Positions 46,801-57,926 of a stretch of DNA of 64,000 nucleotides are shown here, in pieces. The notes under the pieces were generated by a model that saw nothing but the letters and a program-made list of their open reading frames with translations, did not search any database and was not told the origin of the DNA. Origin of the DNA: Lepidonotus clava (Eukaryota; Annelida; Polychaeta; Phyllodocida; Polynoidae); assembly GCA_936440205.1 (NCBI GenBank), contig OW387149.1, positions 11,304,114-11,368,113 on the forward strand. The letters run 5' to 3'. The position numbers and the translations under genes were made by a program. Positions within the stretch are counted from its first letter, which is position 1; every line of letters begins with the position of its first letter.

Positions 46801-47320
46801 TGACATTGTCAAGTCCAGACGGGTGCTCTGAGAGGCTCCAATTAAAAAGATTAGATTTTTTCGTCAAAGTTTTTGCTAGAACCAGCCATTTCATGAGTAC
46901 ATGAGACCTAAAAACCGTTGAATTGCTTCAACTACATGTAAATATGTGTTTTTGTAGAAAATTTTGAAACAGATTCTATGCAGATTACATGTGAATCTTG
47001 ACTGGGGCAGTTAAATGACACTGTCAAGTCCAGCCCGGGCATACTGAGAGGCGCAGCTTCAAAATATACAAATTTGCCGTCAAAATCTTGGCCAGAACAA
47101 GCCCTTGACATGTAAATGTGATCCAAATGCATGTGAATTCCTTCAACTACACATAAATATGCATCATTTTCTCAATTTGGTTCAGAAAACATGCAAATTA
47201 CACGTGAATTCTGGCCTGGCTTTAGGAAACGCTGCTTGTAAGCATGCAGCTGGGCACCTGGAGGGCGAAATCTAAATGTACAAAACCCCAGTAAAACCCA
47301 GTGAAAACTTGCAAAACTCA
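46795..47320 (+). repeat. Satellite array 2 (~215 bp monomer)
   Basis: TGACATTGTCAAGTCCAG at 46801 and its next copy are 215 bp apart, with the same ordered motifs as array 1. It ends with TGCTTGTAAGCATGC like array 1 (36671 and 47231), and then unit C begins. Confidence 0.85.
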
Positions 47321-47425
47321 CCTAAAAGCCTGATTAAACTTCTACTTCCAAGTAAGTCTCGTTGAATCTACTATTGTACTTCACATCATCTCCATGAGAT
47401 GGCGTGAACATAGAGACTTTAAAGA

Positions 47426-47976
47426 GAGGAGCCAGTGAATTTTCAATTTCTTTTACACTTTATATGTTAAATTAAATGCTTGTATAGACGTATGTAGAAT
47501 TTCTATGCAAATAATTAAATCCTATTTATGATAATTGTACCTTAAATTTAAAGAACATATGAGTCCTCTGATCCTCAGGAAAACACAAATCTGTGTGTGA
47601 CGTCACACAAAAGACGTTATTTTCAAAATTTCAAAATAAAAATATTCTTAAAATGACATTGGAGTTGCAAATTTTAACCCTAATTTGTTTTATTTTATGA
47701 TATAAAATGATATAGGATTGAAAAAAAATATTCATGATCATCAGAATATGTTATTTCTGTGTTTCTAAATTTTTTATATGATCTGTGTGTGACGTCACAC
47801 ACAGAAATATGCTCTGGGCAAGGTGCACAAGCTGCACACAGGAACCAGTCAGTACAAGTTACAAAAATATGAATAAAAAAGAAAATATTAAAGGTACACA
47901 GGTAAAAATTGGTATGGCAGCTCCCTAGGGGTTAAGGATCATAACAATATATCATTTTATATTCACTGGCTCCTCC
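47426..47976. mobile_element. 551-bp MITE with CRE palindromes, in unit C
   Basis: Ends GAGGAGCCAGTGAAT and ATTCACTGGCTCCTC are inverted repeats. The flanks duplicate CTTTAAAGA (47417-47425 and 47977-47985), a 9-bp target duplication as in Mutator-like elements. Units A and B have the uninterrupted site. Inside are two TGTGACGTCACA palindromes (around 47594-47609 and 47783-47804). There is no coding frame. Confidence 0.85.
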
Positions 47977-49251
47977 CTTTAAAGACTTGGACCGAGGGAA
48001 ATTTACCCCCTTGTTATGGACTCAAAGTTTAACTGGAAATTTATTTCCATCATACTGGCGATACAATTTACTTGTGATTGCGACTTCCAAATTTATGTTA
48101 TCAGAAAACTGATTTTACTGGTTTGTATATAACACTACTCAATTTGTGATCTATATGTGTTATCATTACCAATCTCTGTTCGAAGCATCCGAGATTCCTA
48201 TTTGGGAGTATTTTTGGGAAAAGGGACCTCTTGGCAATTCATCATGACATGAAATGTTGCATGATTATAGAGAAACTACTCTTTCAAATGATGCAAACCA
48301 TTTTAGAATATTCCTGATAGAAGCTGAGATATGTCTGTATGAAACTTGCTACCTCTCATAAATTAACAACACCCTATTCCCAATTGCTGTAATTGTTTCC
48401 ATATTATGGCAAAGTTACATATGTTTTATAAAAAAAGAGTTTTCATATCACTCTCATTCTCGATAAATGTGTATTCATTCAGAGTATATATAGTATAACA
48501 TCACCCAATATCAAACCAACTTGAAATTTATATTGGGAATATTCATCACTATAAATTGATCAGTATAGACAACCTAATTATCACAATAATCATCAGTATC
48601 AAAATGTTGTCTACAAAACATTCATCAATCCAAGAAATTATTGCAAAGGCTTTGTGATAATATTGCAACAATATATTTACAATATCTTGACTTCAAGACA
48701 ATATTTCTTCCCAAAAAGTAACATATAAAATGTGGTGTATGCGCTCAAGGTGGAAACCTACACAAAAACAAATATGTCTTGCTGGTGATAAAATGTTTTG
48801 GTATTGTCTATCATTTTCAAAATAATTATTGTGAAATTCTTTTTGTCGTTGTTCCTTGTCACAAGTCATTCTAATGGGCCCACTATGTAAAATATCAACT
48901 ATAGCTTAGTCAGAGGCCATCAGTGACTGCTGATAATGAGAAATAAGTACATTTGATGTTTTCCAAAAACTAATGTTTCCCTTTTCTCATATGCAAAGAT
49001 TGTTTATCCATGATTGATCATTTTTAATCCTCGCTGTTATGTCACTTGTACTCCCTGTCAAGTATTGAAATTAAAAAAATGGCTTTGTCGAACTGTACAT
49101 TTTAGGGATCATGTGCTCAGTGGTGCTACAATCAGGATTAGGTCAGGTGGCAAAATTATTAACAGATGGCTACTATCTACCAGACCACTTCCTCCCACAC
49201 ATCTTTGGATTACTGTCTTATCTGTACCTGTATTGATGTTGTATATAAGGC

Positions 49252-49282
49252 ATCCTATTTCTTCAGTCAGTCACTAACTGCC
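49252..49282 (+). promoter_or_regulatory. TATA box of lipocalin copy C
   Basis: TATATAAGG at 49252-49260 with a following CAGTCAGTCACT initiator region, as in copies A and B. Confidence 0.75.
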
Positions 49283-49307
49283 TTGTCCCTCAACCACTAC
49301 AGTCAAG

Positions 49308-52300
49308 ATGAAGGTTTTTGTTGCCCTTGCCGTAAGTAGAAGTTTACTGAGCTACATTCATGTTATGAATATGGGTTATTTTTAGGACCTCTTATAGTAT
49401 ACTGGTATGAGCAGGCTCCATTTTGATACTACTCAAAATTATTTCAAACCTGCTGGAAGCAACATCAATTGTCCTTAAATATTTGTGACCAGCCAAGGGG
49501 AAAGGGTACTCCGAGATTTCTATATTTGCTAGCCTAAACCTAATATTTTAGGAGATATAAGTAGATTTATGAAGTATAGTGAAAATTGTGTCTTAAACAA
49601 ACATTTTGTGTAGAATTCATTTATCATACCCAAAACGTTCTATCTTGATGGAATGTTCCTGTGTTTGGAATGTCAATGGAATGTTTTAATACAGGAAATT
49701 CACAGATTTCATTCTATTTGGTTGCCATGGAAACTAAAATTTATGAGATTTTCTTGAAGAAAGTGCAAACTATGAGATACTATAATTTTCTGGTATCCAG
49801 ATTGAAAACAGAATAATTTCTAGTTCAAAAATAATGAATAAAGTTTTGTTTTTGAATACTTACATACGATTATCATAATTTATGGTAATTTATACAAAAT
49901 CTCATTTAATAAAGGAAATTAAGCTTTTCCTCATTGTCCAGTATCCTCACAGTGTCATGTTAAGGAGCCTGTAACTTGCTTAATAATTATTGAAATTAGA
50001 CATGCTTGATATCATTTTAAAGCTTAGAACATGCTCTACACTATTGGTCCTGCGTGAAGTACCCTTACTGTCTGGTCACATTTGTTATATATGAACTAAA
50101 ATTTTATCATTATCTGACTACCTTACACATACTTTAAGCTGCATCAAACTGGACAAATTTGCCCATCCAAAAAGTACTGCAAATCATTAATATCTGATCC
50201 CAGTAAAGTTCTGCAAATTCTATGATACTTAAACGATTGAAACACCCTGACAGTTTCACCAACTTTGAACATTTGACTATGATTAAAACACTGTATTCCA
50301 TATGGCTGGAAAAACATCAAACATATATAAATTTACACTATACATATTTTCACACATTCCAATCAGTGCCAACCATGTTAAAAATATGAAGCTGATAATT
50401 CTTTTCTTTATATTTGACAGCATAGAATTATGCATATTTGCTGTATGCCTTACCTTGTACTCTATGACCTTATTTAATGTTTGTAGGTCCTTTTTGCTGT
50501 GGCTTATGCCCAGGAGGAGACGTGTCCTAAGGTCAACCCTGTCAGGAACTTCAAGTACTCCGACTTTGAGGGACAATGGTAGGTTCATTGTATCTTTCAT
50601 TCAAAATCTAATTTCAGAGTAATCCCATTTGTACTATCACTGACATAAGTGTAATTGTTTCAGATTTTTGTCCAGTAATTTTTTTTACAAAGGTACATCA
50701 GCATCAACAAAAGTGCTTAAAACCTGTGACAATCATCTTTGAAAAAGTCAGCAACAATGATCTCCTTACAATAATTATGTCAGGTCTCCTAAACTTATTT
50801 CCAAACATTAAATAACATTTTGTAAGAAAATGATCAAGCATTCAAATTTAACTCACCATCGCTGCCACATAAATAGTTTACACAAATTGCAACCTTCTAA
50901 ATCTATAGCAACATTGTTCATGGATTCCTAGGTTTGAGATTGGACACTACCGTAACTCTGGCCCATCCATCTGGAGTGAGCAGTGCTTCTGCAGCACCAG
51001 CAATGTAACTCAGGACTGGCTGGGAGAGGCTGAGGGAGACTCTGTCTATTCCTACGTCTGTGACATCGAACAAGCTAACGGAGATATCCAGGCCTTTGAC
51101 TGTAAGCTAGCTTATCAAATAAGTCTCTGTAATTGAAAAAAATATCGAGTAAAGGTTATGATGTTTTTATATATTATCATAATTATCTCATTTGCCTTGT
51201 AACTCAAAAGTTTATCATATAATTGAGTATACTATATTATGATTGCCAAATATATTAACTCGACATGTGAGAGTCCAAGGGAAATCCAAGTTTATTGTGG
51301 GTATGAATATGCTTGGATTTCCCTTGGACCATCACATATTAACATATGTAATGTTATTCACCAAATTAATACTTGAAAAGTAATCATAACCAGCCTTCCA
51401 AACAGGTAGTTAGATGAAAATGGTGATTGGAATTTATGACCCAGGAATTATAATTACTCAGAAAAGTACTAGTATAGAAACCTGCTTGAGTAAATCATTG
51501 CCCCCTTCCCCCACCCAACCTTACCCTTTAATGGGAGAGGTAGGCACGCAATATAATTATGTAAAATGTGTTATTTTCAGCCACCCTGTTTGGTATGTCA
51601 CCCCCTGGTAAGTGGCAACAGTCTGTTGTTCCTGGCTTTGAGGCTCAGACCTTCACCGTGCTTGACCTTGATGATGGCCACGCCCTGGCCTACCGCTGCG
51701 GACTCTACGAGAACATCGGTCTCTCATACACTGTCCAGGTAAGTAGAAAAGATATTTTGCACTATATATTTTTGTGTAAAGTTTATTAGCTGGACATGTA
51801 AATATGTAAACAAGGCCTGGGTTAAAATTTGCAGATACCATAGGTCTCTAGTCACCCAAAAGGTGACTGTCTTAAATAATCTAATGACATGTTTTAAAAC
51901 TTTTCATGTGTATCACAATGAGGTTGTACTTGCAAATCTCAGTTATATGATCACAATGTCTTGTACAAATTAGTTTTAAATATATCTTATGAGCTTGATT
52001 AGCTCTAAGTATGCAAACATTGTCAGGTTCAAAAACCATAGACATCAAAAGTGTTTAATCACCAAAAAGATGACAATCTAATCCATATAATGATATGTTT
52101 AAAATGTGTTGTTTTGTGCATTGAACAATGAAATTGTCTTTGCATATCTCACTGGTATATGAAAATGTTTGATCTAATATACAACTCTTATTATTTGAAC
52201 AGTTCCTGTCCCGCTCAAACAGTCTGGATGCTGCCGTCATTGCCAAGTTCCAGGCTAAGGTGACTGAGCTGAAGCTGAACCCTGAGGGTGCCAAGTATGA

Positions 52301-52340
52301 GACTGTGTCCCATGAGGGATGCTCTTACGAGGGCCATTAA
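49308..52340 (+). CDS. Secreted lipocalin, copy C, 193 residues, five exons
   Basis: Exons 49308-49331, 50487-50578, 50932-51101, 51581-51738 and 52203-52340. The protein differs from copy A only by AAVIAKF for AATIAKF by eye. Exon 3 is base-for-base identical to copy A, whereas exon 4 carries about six silent changes and the introns show roughly a tenth of bases changed plus indels. Intron 1 holds a ~600-bp MITE and intron 3 a 76-bp hairpin insertion, both absent from A and B. All splice sites, the TATA box and a downstream AATAAA are kept, so the gene appears functional. Confidence 0.93.
49484..50080. mobile_element. ~597-bp MITE in intron 1 of lipocalin copy C
   Basis: Ends TGTGACCAGCCAAGG...AAAGGGTACT and the inverse of AGTACCCTTACTGTCTGGTCACA form an imperfect inverted repeat. 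Copies A and B continue directly from TTAAATATT to TTTGTTA. The target duplication is unclear. No coding frame. Confidence 0.75.
51260..51335. mobile_element. 76-bp hairpin insertion in intron 3 of lipocalin copy C
   Basis: Arms around GTCCAAGGGAAATCCAAG and its inverse, 25 nt each with two mismatches, separated by about 20 nt. Direct repeats of ATATTAAC lie at 51252-51259 and 51336-51343, an 8-bp target duplication as for hAT elements. Copy A has the empty site. Confidence 0.75.
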
Positions 52341-53289
52341 GCTAATATATTAGTTAAATTATTTGAAATAATAAACACAATATATCCTCAAACATTTTTT
52401 TTGTCATCCTGGTTTGAACTTGTAGTAATGGGTGGTATATGTAAGCCAGTTGCTTAGTTGTCACAACAAAATCGAATAAGATAAGTCAAATTCCAAAGAA
52501 AGGACTATTTGATATGGAATGTATAAGGGTAAGAATTTGAAGCATGATGTGATAACCAGAAAATGATTAAAGAAATAAAACTGAATAATAGTGATCTTAA
52601 TATATTATATTCACATTTTACATACATACTAAAAATACTGGAAGAAAACGAATACTTATGTGTAAATATTTTGAGAAAAAAGACACATTATGTATAAACA
52701 ATAATATTCAACTTTCACAACTTGATCTAAAGCTATACTACATGAAAATCACAAGGTATTCTATATGTGTTTGAATATTTGAGATAAACATTGCAATTTG
52801 ACCTGACCATTTAATTCAAATGAAGTATTGCTAACTAAGAACACTATTAACAGTTATTCATATTTGTTTCAGAGAAGACAGTTGTACATAATGTTGGAGA
52901 TGTCTTTGAATATTTCAATCATTTATATAAACACAGTCTAGATTCGATATAAATATACCATTCATGAGGTGAATAGCATAGTAATAGTGAAAATATCACC
53001 CCAAACACTGGAAAAAATGAAAAAGGCTTGAACAATCGATTGGGATATCGGTTTCAATGGGATCAGGGCTTCTATGGGAGGGTTCACTGCACAGGTTCGT
53101 GGGAAAGGTGTATAGCCTTAGCTATATGCTGACCACCCCTTTTGGTCACACTTGGTTTCAATCCTAAATGGATCATTTAATAAAGAATAAGTGAAGGCCA
53201 CAGGTTGGGGGGGCCACGGGGGTGGCAAGTGCTGCAGCGCCTTGGGCACGACAGCCCAACGAGCTGCAGCACTTATCTTTGGTGTACAT

Positions 53290-53480
53290 TGGACTGACAC
53301 ACTTTGTGAAGATGTAAGAGGCTGGGCCGTCATGCCCTGTTCTGAATTCACACTTGGTATCTCCATCAGAATGGGGAGTTCTTCAGATGGGGAGCTTGGC
53401 CTGCCCTCTACTGTCGAGGGGGCACACTCCAGTTGGTGTATTTGTCTTTTTGGCTTGAATAGTTTTTTCCGCAAGATTAG
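53290..53480. other. Anonymous segment shared with unit A (35895-36055)
   Basis: GAAGATGTAAGAGGCTGGGC and the following ~150 bp match unit A with scattered substitutions. Both strands have open frames here (127 codons on -, 114 on +), but changes are spread over all codon positions, so coding is not supported. It may be part of an old repeat. Confidence 0.4.
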
Positions 53481-53986
53481 TTTTGCGACTAATGTCATCA
53501 TGGGAGCAGGAAGAAGAGGCCCCTTCAGACAATAGATTCAGTACAAAAGTACAATAGCTACAAAGTTTTGCTCATGCATGAGCAATGGTCGTCCCTCAAT
53601 AAACTAAAACTGGTAACAAAAACATTATAACCTATCAACATCTGTAGGACCCCCTCCCATAAACACACCCCTCCAACCACCAGTAAACTGTGTAGGCTGA
53701 ATACTAGCCACTACCACTACTATGCTGTCATAAAGAGCTGGGGGGAGGGGTTTAGGAAAGGGCTTCTACTAGAATCATGCACTGCCTTGCACCTAGTACT
53801 GAGTGACCTATCACTCACCCACCTAGACCTGCCCACCTGCAGGTGACAGTGGTGGTCCTAATTTGAAGGGGTCAGGGCTATCTGGCTCAAGCAGTGGTTA
53901 TGTAACCCACTTCTGGCTTCTCACTTCGCCTGATTTTAACAACCATTGTAGGACAATGCCCTTCAAATGCGGAACATGAGATTGTG

Positions 53987-55059
53987 GTTGGTTGGTTGGT
54001 TATTGGGGTTTAACGCCGTAGCAACATCTAAGGTCATATTACGGCGAGAACAAGGTTTGACAATTCTGTCGTTTGATGATCGAATCTATGGAATGAACGT
54101 TTGTTTGTTTGTGGGATTAGTTTAACGTCTGGCCAACCCTTCAGGGTTCTTTTTCCAGACTGCACAAGGTAAAGCCTTTCAGCTAGTTTTACGCCACAGG
54201 GGCGGTGACCAAATCTATGAAATGAGGTGCCTATTTGTAGCAGTGGGACCCAATGCCCTCTTTATAGTGCTGTCACACTGAGATATCATGTCATAGGATT
54301 ACACAATACCCCACCCAGTCACATTATACTGACACCAGGCTGACCAGTTATGTTTCATGGTTCTTACTTTATACCGAGTGCCAGGCAAGCAGTGACCACT
54401 AACATTGTTAAAGTCTTTGGTGTGACTCGGCCAGGGATAAATCCCAAGACCTCCCAGACTCAGAGCGGGCACTCTACCAAAGTTTGTTTGTTTGTTGGGG
54501 TAGTTTAACGTCCTGCCATCCCTTATGGGTTCTTTCCAGGCTGCACAAGGTAATACTTTTCAGCTTATTTTATGCCACAAGGGCAGTGACCGAATATATG
54601 ATATGGTTTAGGAGAAACCCGCCACCTGGTGCAATACCCTACTCATTGCGAAGAGTGGCAAGGGTTCTTTAGTGTGCAATGTCCCATAGAAAGGACACCA
54701 CACATCCGGCCTTTGATGACCCTGTCGGGAGCACAGGGTGGCCCCTGGATCCCAGACTCTTGAATCCTTTCTTAGATTTTATCTATCAGTTGGCATTCTT
54801 GAAGGAATTGCAGGATCTTGAATCTATGAGAAGATAGAGACCATATCCCTACACATTTACCGAGGCAGGTGTTCTAATGTGCATGGTCCCATAGACAGGG
54901 CCATACACACAACAGCGGGTGGCCCAGAGGCCTTTGTTATCCCTGTCGTTGGCACAGGGAGACCTGCAGAGTGGTGTAGCAGCCCAGCCCAGGCCCAGAA
55001 TTGAACCCTGGCTGCCCGCAGCAGACAGACATTCTACCACTTCACCATCCCACACGCCT
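53987..55059 (-). mobile_element. Composite of tandem tRNA-derived SINEs in unit C
   Basis: The whole block is flanked by ACATGAGATTGTG at 53974-53986 and 55060-55072 (13-bp target duplication). Unit B at about 44227 is uninterrupted. On the minus strand one SINE runs from a tRNA-like head near 55055 (GAAGTGGTAGAATG, B box GGTTCAATTCTGG) to a (CAAA)n tail near 54483. A second runs from a head near 54480 (TTGGTAGAGTGCCCG) to a (CCAA)n tail at 53987. Cores contain the inverse of TTTAACGTCCTGCCA. Confidence 0.75.
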
Positions 55060-55185
55060 ACATGAGATTGTGTAACCGGTCATTGAGAACAAAAAGAATT
55101 AAATGGCTAAAGACATGACTGATTGAGGGAGTCCCCTCCAATAGCTACAATACTATATAGATATTACTAGGGACACCCAAAAAGA

Positions 55186-55639
55186 TGCACATGCCACCGC
55201 GAGACCCGCCCTCCCCAATTATTGTTTACTAACTTGAAGACATTACTAACCTTGTTTACGATACCGATTGTGTACATTGACATGATTCTCTATAATTATA
55301 TCAACCTACAGTCCTATGGTTTTAGTACATATCCAATGCGTATTTTTACCCAAGGAGGGGGTGGGGGGGGGGTTGGTCTGAAATGTTGAAAATGTGCGTA
55401 TGTACTAAATGGAAGGCCCCGAAGCAGGTTGAAAATCCAGCACTGGTTCTTGCGTTTTCCGATATATTTTAATGGCGCCATCAGCCTAAAATACCAACTT
55501 ACCATCTCTGGGTGAGCTACACGATAGATCAATCATATTTCAATTTTTCTATGTGACAGCGAGCCCGAAGAATGAGGCCATGAGGATACTACTAATGGTC
55601 TGCAGCAACCATGGTCTGTTGATACAGAGGTTAAAGCCA
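55186..55639. other. Spacer in unit C without gene
   Basis: Unique-looking sequence with a GGGGGTGGGGGGGGGG tract near 55356. No frame is supported. Confidence 0.45.
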
Positions 55640-56560
55640 AGAACACCAAATAGTCTGTAAATGAGATCTAAATATACGTGAATTTCTTTGACTACACATA
55701 AATACATCAAAGTAAATTTTGAACAGACTCAGTGCTGATTATGTAATCTTCGCCGGACAATGCATTGACCTGTCAAGTCCAGCCTGGGTGTGCTTTGAGG
55801 CACCAAATCAAAATACTACAAACTTTTGTTGAAATTTTGGCTAGAAAAAGCCCTCCACAAGTAAATGAGATACCCATAAATTGCTTTGACTGCACATAAA
55901 TATGTGTCATTGTTATGAATTTTGGACAGATTCCACACAGTTTATTCGGGAATCTTCCCCAGGGTAGTGAAATCAGGTGAGGAGTCCAGCTCAGGCACTC
56001 CAAGAGGCTCCAATTCAGAAAATCAGTTTTTTTCGGCAAAGTGTTTGCCAGAACCAGCTATTTCACGAGTACATGAGATCGAAATACCCTTGATCTGCTT
56101 CAGCTACATGTAAATATGTATTAATGTAGTAAATTTTTAAACAGATTCCACGCAGATTCCACGTGTATCTTCGCTGGGGCAGTGGAATAACACTGTCAAG
56201 TCCACCCTAGGCATACTGAGAGGCACCGATTAAAAATATATAAGTTTTCAACAGAAATCTTGACCAGAACACAGGGGCAGATCCAGGGGGGGCGGGGGGG
56301 TGGACGGGCCTTGGCCCCCCCCCCCCACCCCTCCCCTGTTAAATCATATTTAAAAAGGGGCCCCCTCCCCCGTACATTCATGTTTTTGGCCCCCCCCCCC
56401 CCTCTACAAATTCCTGGGTCCGCCCCTGGAACATGCCCTCCACACGTATATGTTATCGAAATACACATGAATTCCTTCAATTACATGTAAATATGCATCA
56501 TTTTCTCAATTTGATTTAGAATACATGTGAATTCCAGCAGGGCCAGAGCAGAAAAAAATG
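55640..56560 (+). repeat. Satellite array 3 (~207-216 bp monomer)
   Basis: The AAGTCC marker recurs at about 55775, 55982 and 56198 (207 and 216 bp apart) with the same flanking motifs as arrays 1 and 2. A 157-bp MITE (56272-56428) interrupts the last monomer. Confidence 0.85.
56272..56428. mobile_element. 157-bp MITE, CAGGGGCGG-end family
   Basis: Ends CAGGGGCAGATCCAGG and CCTGGGTCCGCCCCTG are inverted repeats around G and C tracts. GAACA is duplicated at 56267-56271 and 56429-56433, a 5-bp target duplication inside a satellite monomer. Confidence 0.85.
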
Positions 56561-57351
56561 ATCAAAACAGATGTCCATATCACATATTGATACTAATATT
56601 TGAGCATTGGTAGGCTTAATCCTTACCATTCATTTATTTTTACAAATATTAATGCTATTTTTGATAATATGGCGCTTTGGGAACAACTTGCGAATCTGCA
56701 TGCAAAATTGCCTTTCCTAGAAGTCTTCACTATGGCATATAACAGAGAAAACAAGAACAATACTGGTATATTATGACAGCACTCTAGCTGTGAGAGAAGA
56801 AGTCATATTATCAATCAAACCAGGAGGGAAAATGTTTTCTTTTATACACACCTTCTAAATACTTCTAATAAACACAAAATAAACGATTTATTCAGGCAGT
56901 CACAGTTCCCATTTTTCCTGTATTTCATGTACCTGCAGGCTAATTTCGGAGCATTTTGTTGACAAAAACTTGGGAAAATCAATAGAAATTTTATATTTCT
57001 TTTGCCAAATAAGAATATCTAAAGAAGAAATTGTCAAAACTAACATGGGAAATAGTAAGAACATACAGATCTAAAATGAAAAAGGTCCGAATGCTACATT
57101 TTCAGAACCTTCAACAACAGATAATTCCATAAATATTGTTATATGCTAAAGGCTTGTGAGAGGAAATGGGAAAGTCAACAGATTACCCACAATGCACCTT
57201 GATTTAGCCTACAGGTACATCAAAATACAACAATCCAGAGAATCGCGTCTGGGAGAATTGGGACTATTCAAGACTATCAACTCAGTCACTACTGGAAGGA
57301 TGGACTTGCTATAAAAAAACACTTGTGAGACAGGAGTTGTAAAGCTATAAA
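56561..57351. other. Spacer without recognisable gene
   Basis: AT-rich, with stops in all frames and no repeat family recognised. Confidence 0.5.
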
Positions 57352-57359
57352 GAGAATGA

Positions 57360-57668
57360 GTGAGTGAGTGTTGGGTGTTTTACGCTGTACCGACAGCCAG
57401 GGTCATTTTCACGGCGAAAACCAGTTGGGACGAATTCTGTCTTTGGTGATCGAATCTATGAGATGAAGGTGACAGGGCGGGCAAGCAGCAGGGGATCAAA
57501 ACCTGGCAATCATTTTTGCTGCACCTCATCCCTTAGTGAACCAAGCACTGACCAGGAATTGAACCCAAAAACCACTTGGTCAGTGCAGGGTCCCCCCTAT
57601 CGTCGCCTCGTACGATCAGCAGGGGCTACTGAGGGCTTATTCTTACCCGGACCCCCACGGGGGATAAC
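57360..57668 (-). mobile_element. tRNA-derived SINE
   Basis: Same family as 45969-46338, minus orientation. Head at right (AGTAGCCCCTGCTGATCGTA, GTTCAATTCCTGGTCAGTG) and (ACTC)n tail at left. The flanks repeat GAGAATGA at 57352-57359 and 57669-57676. Confidence 0.8.
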
Positions 57669-57926
57669 GAGAATGATGGCTCAGACACATCTGTTGCACC
57701 ATCAGTGCCACACTTCTAAGTGCCCTGACCACAGTTAACCACACAGCTATCACATGGCCAAAAAAAGACACCTCACATTGCAAAAATAAAAGTGCAATCA
57801 GTCTTCATGATGGGGGCCAATTTGTGAAGGAACTTGTGCCTTATCCTGACCATGATCTGGACCACCCACATAATGGCCCAGAAAAACAGCTCCTGGAACT
57901 GGAGTTCAAAGACGACCACCCATAAA

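Larger units (their letters stand above)
36780..47330 (+). repeat. Lipocalin tandem unit B
   Basis: Starts at CCTGATTAAACTTCTAC and ends after satellite array 2. Same order as unit A, and longer by a ~570-bp insert near 43770, a ~410-bp insert near 45487 and a SINE at 45969. Confidence 0.85.
47331..56560 (+). repeat. Lipocalin tandem unit C
   Basis: Starts at CCTGATTAAACTTCTAC. It carries three private insertions around and in the gene (47426, 49484, 51260) and a ~1.07-kb SINE composite (53987). It ends with satellite array 3, after which no further unit is seen. Confidence 0.85.

Noticed and set aside
53118-53535. 127-codon minus and 114-codon plus frames
   Set aside because: No domain; the aligned copy in unit A has substitutions at all codon positions and stops, so coding is not supported.
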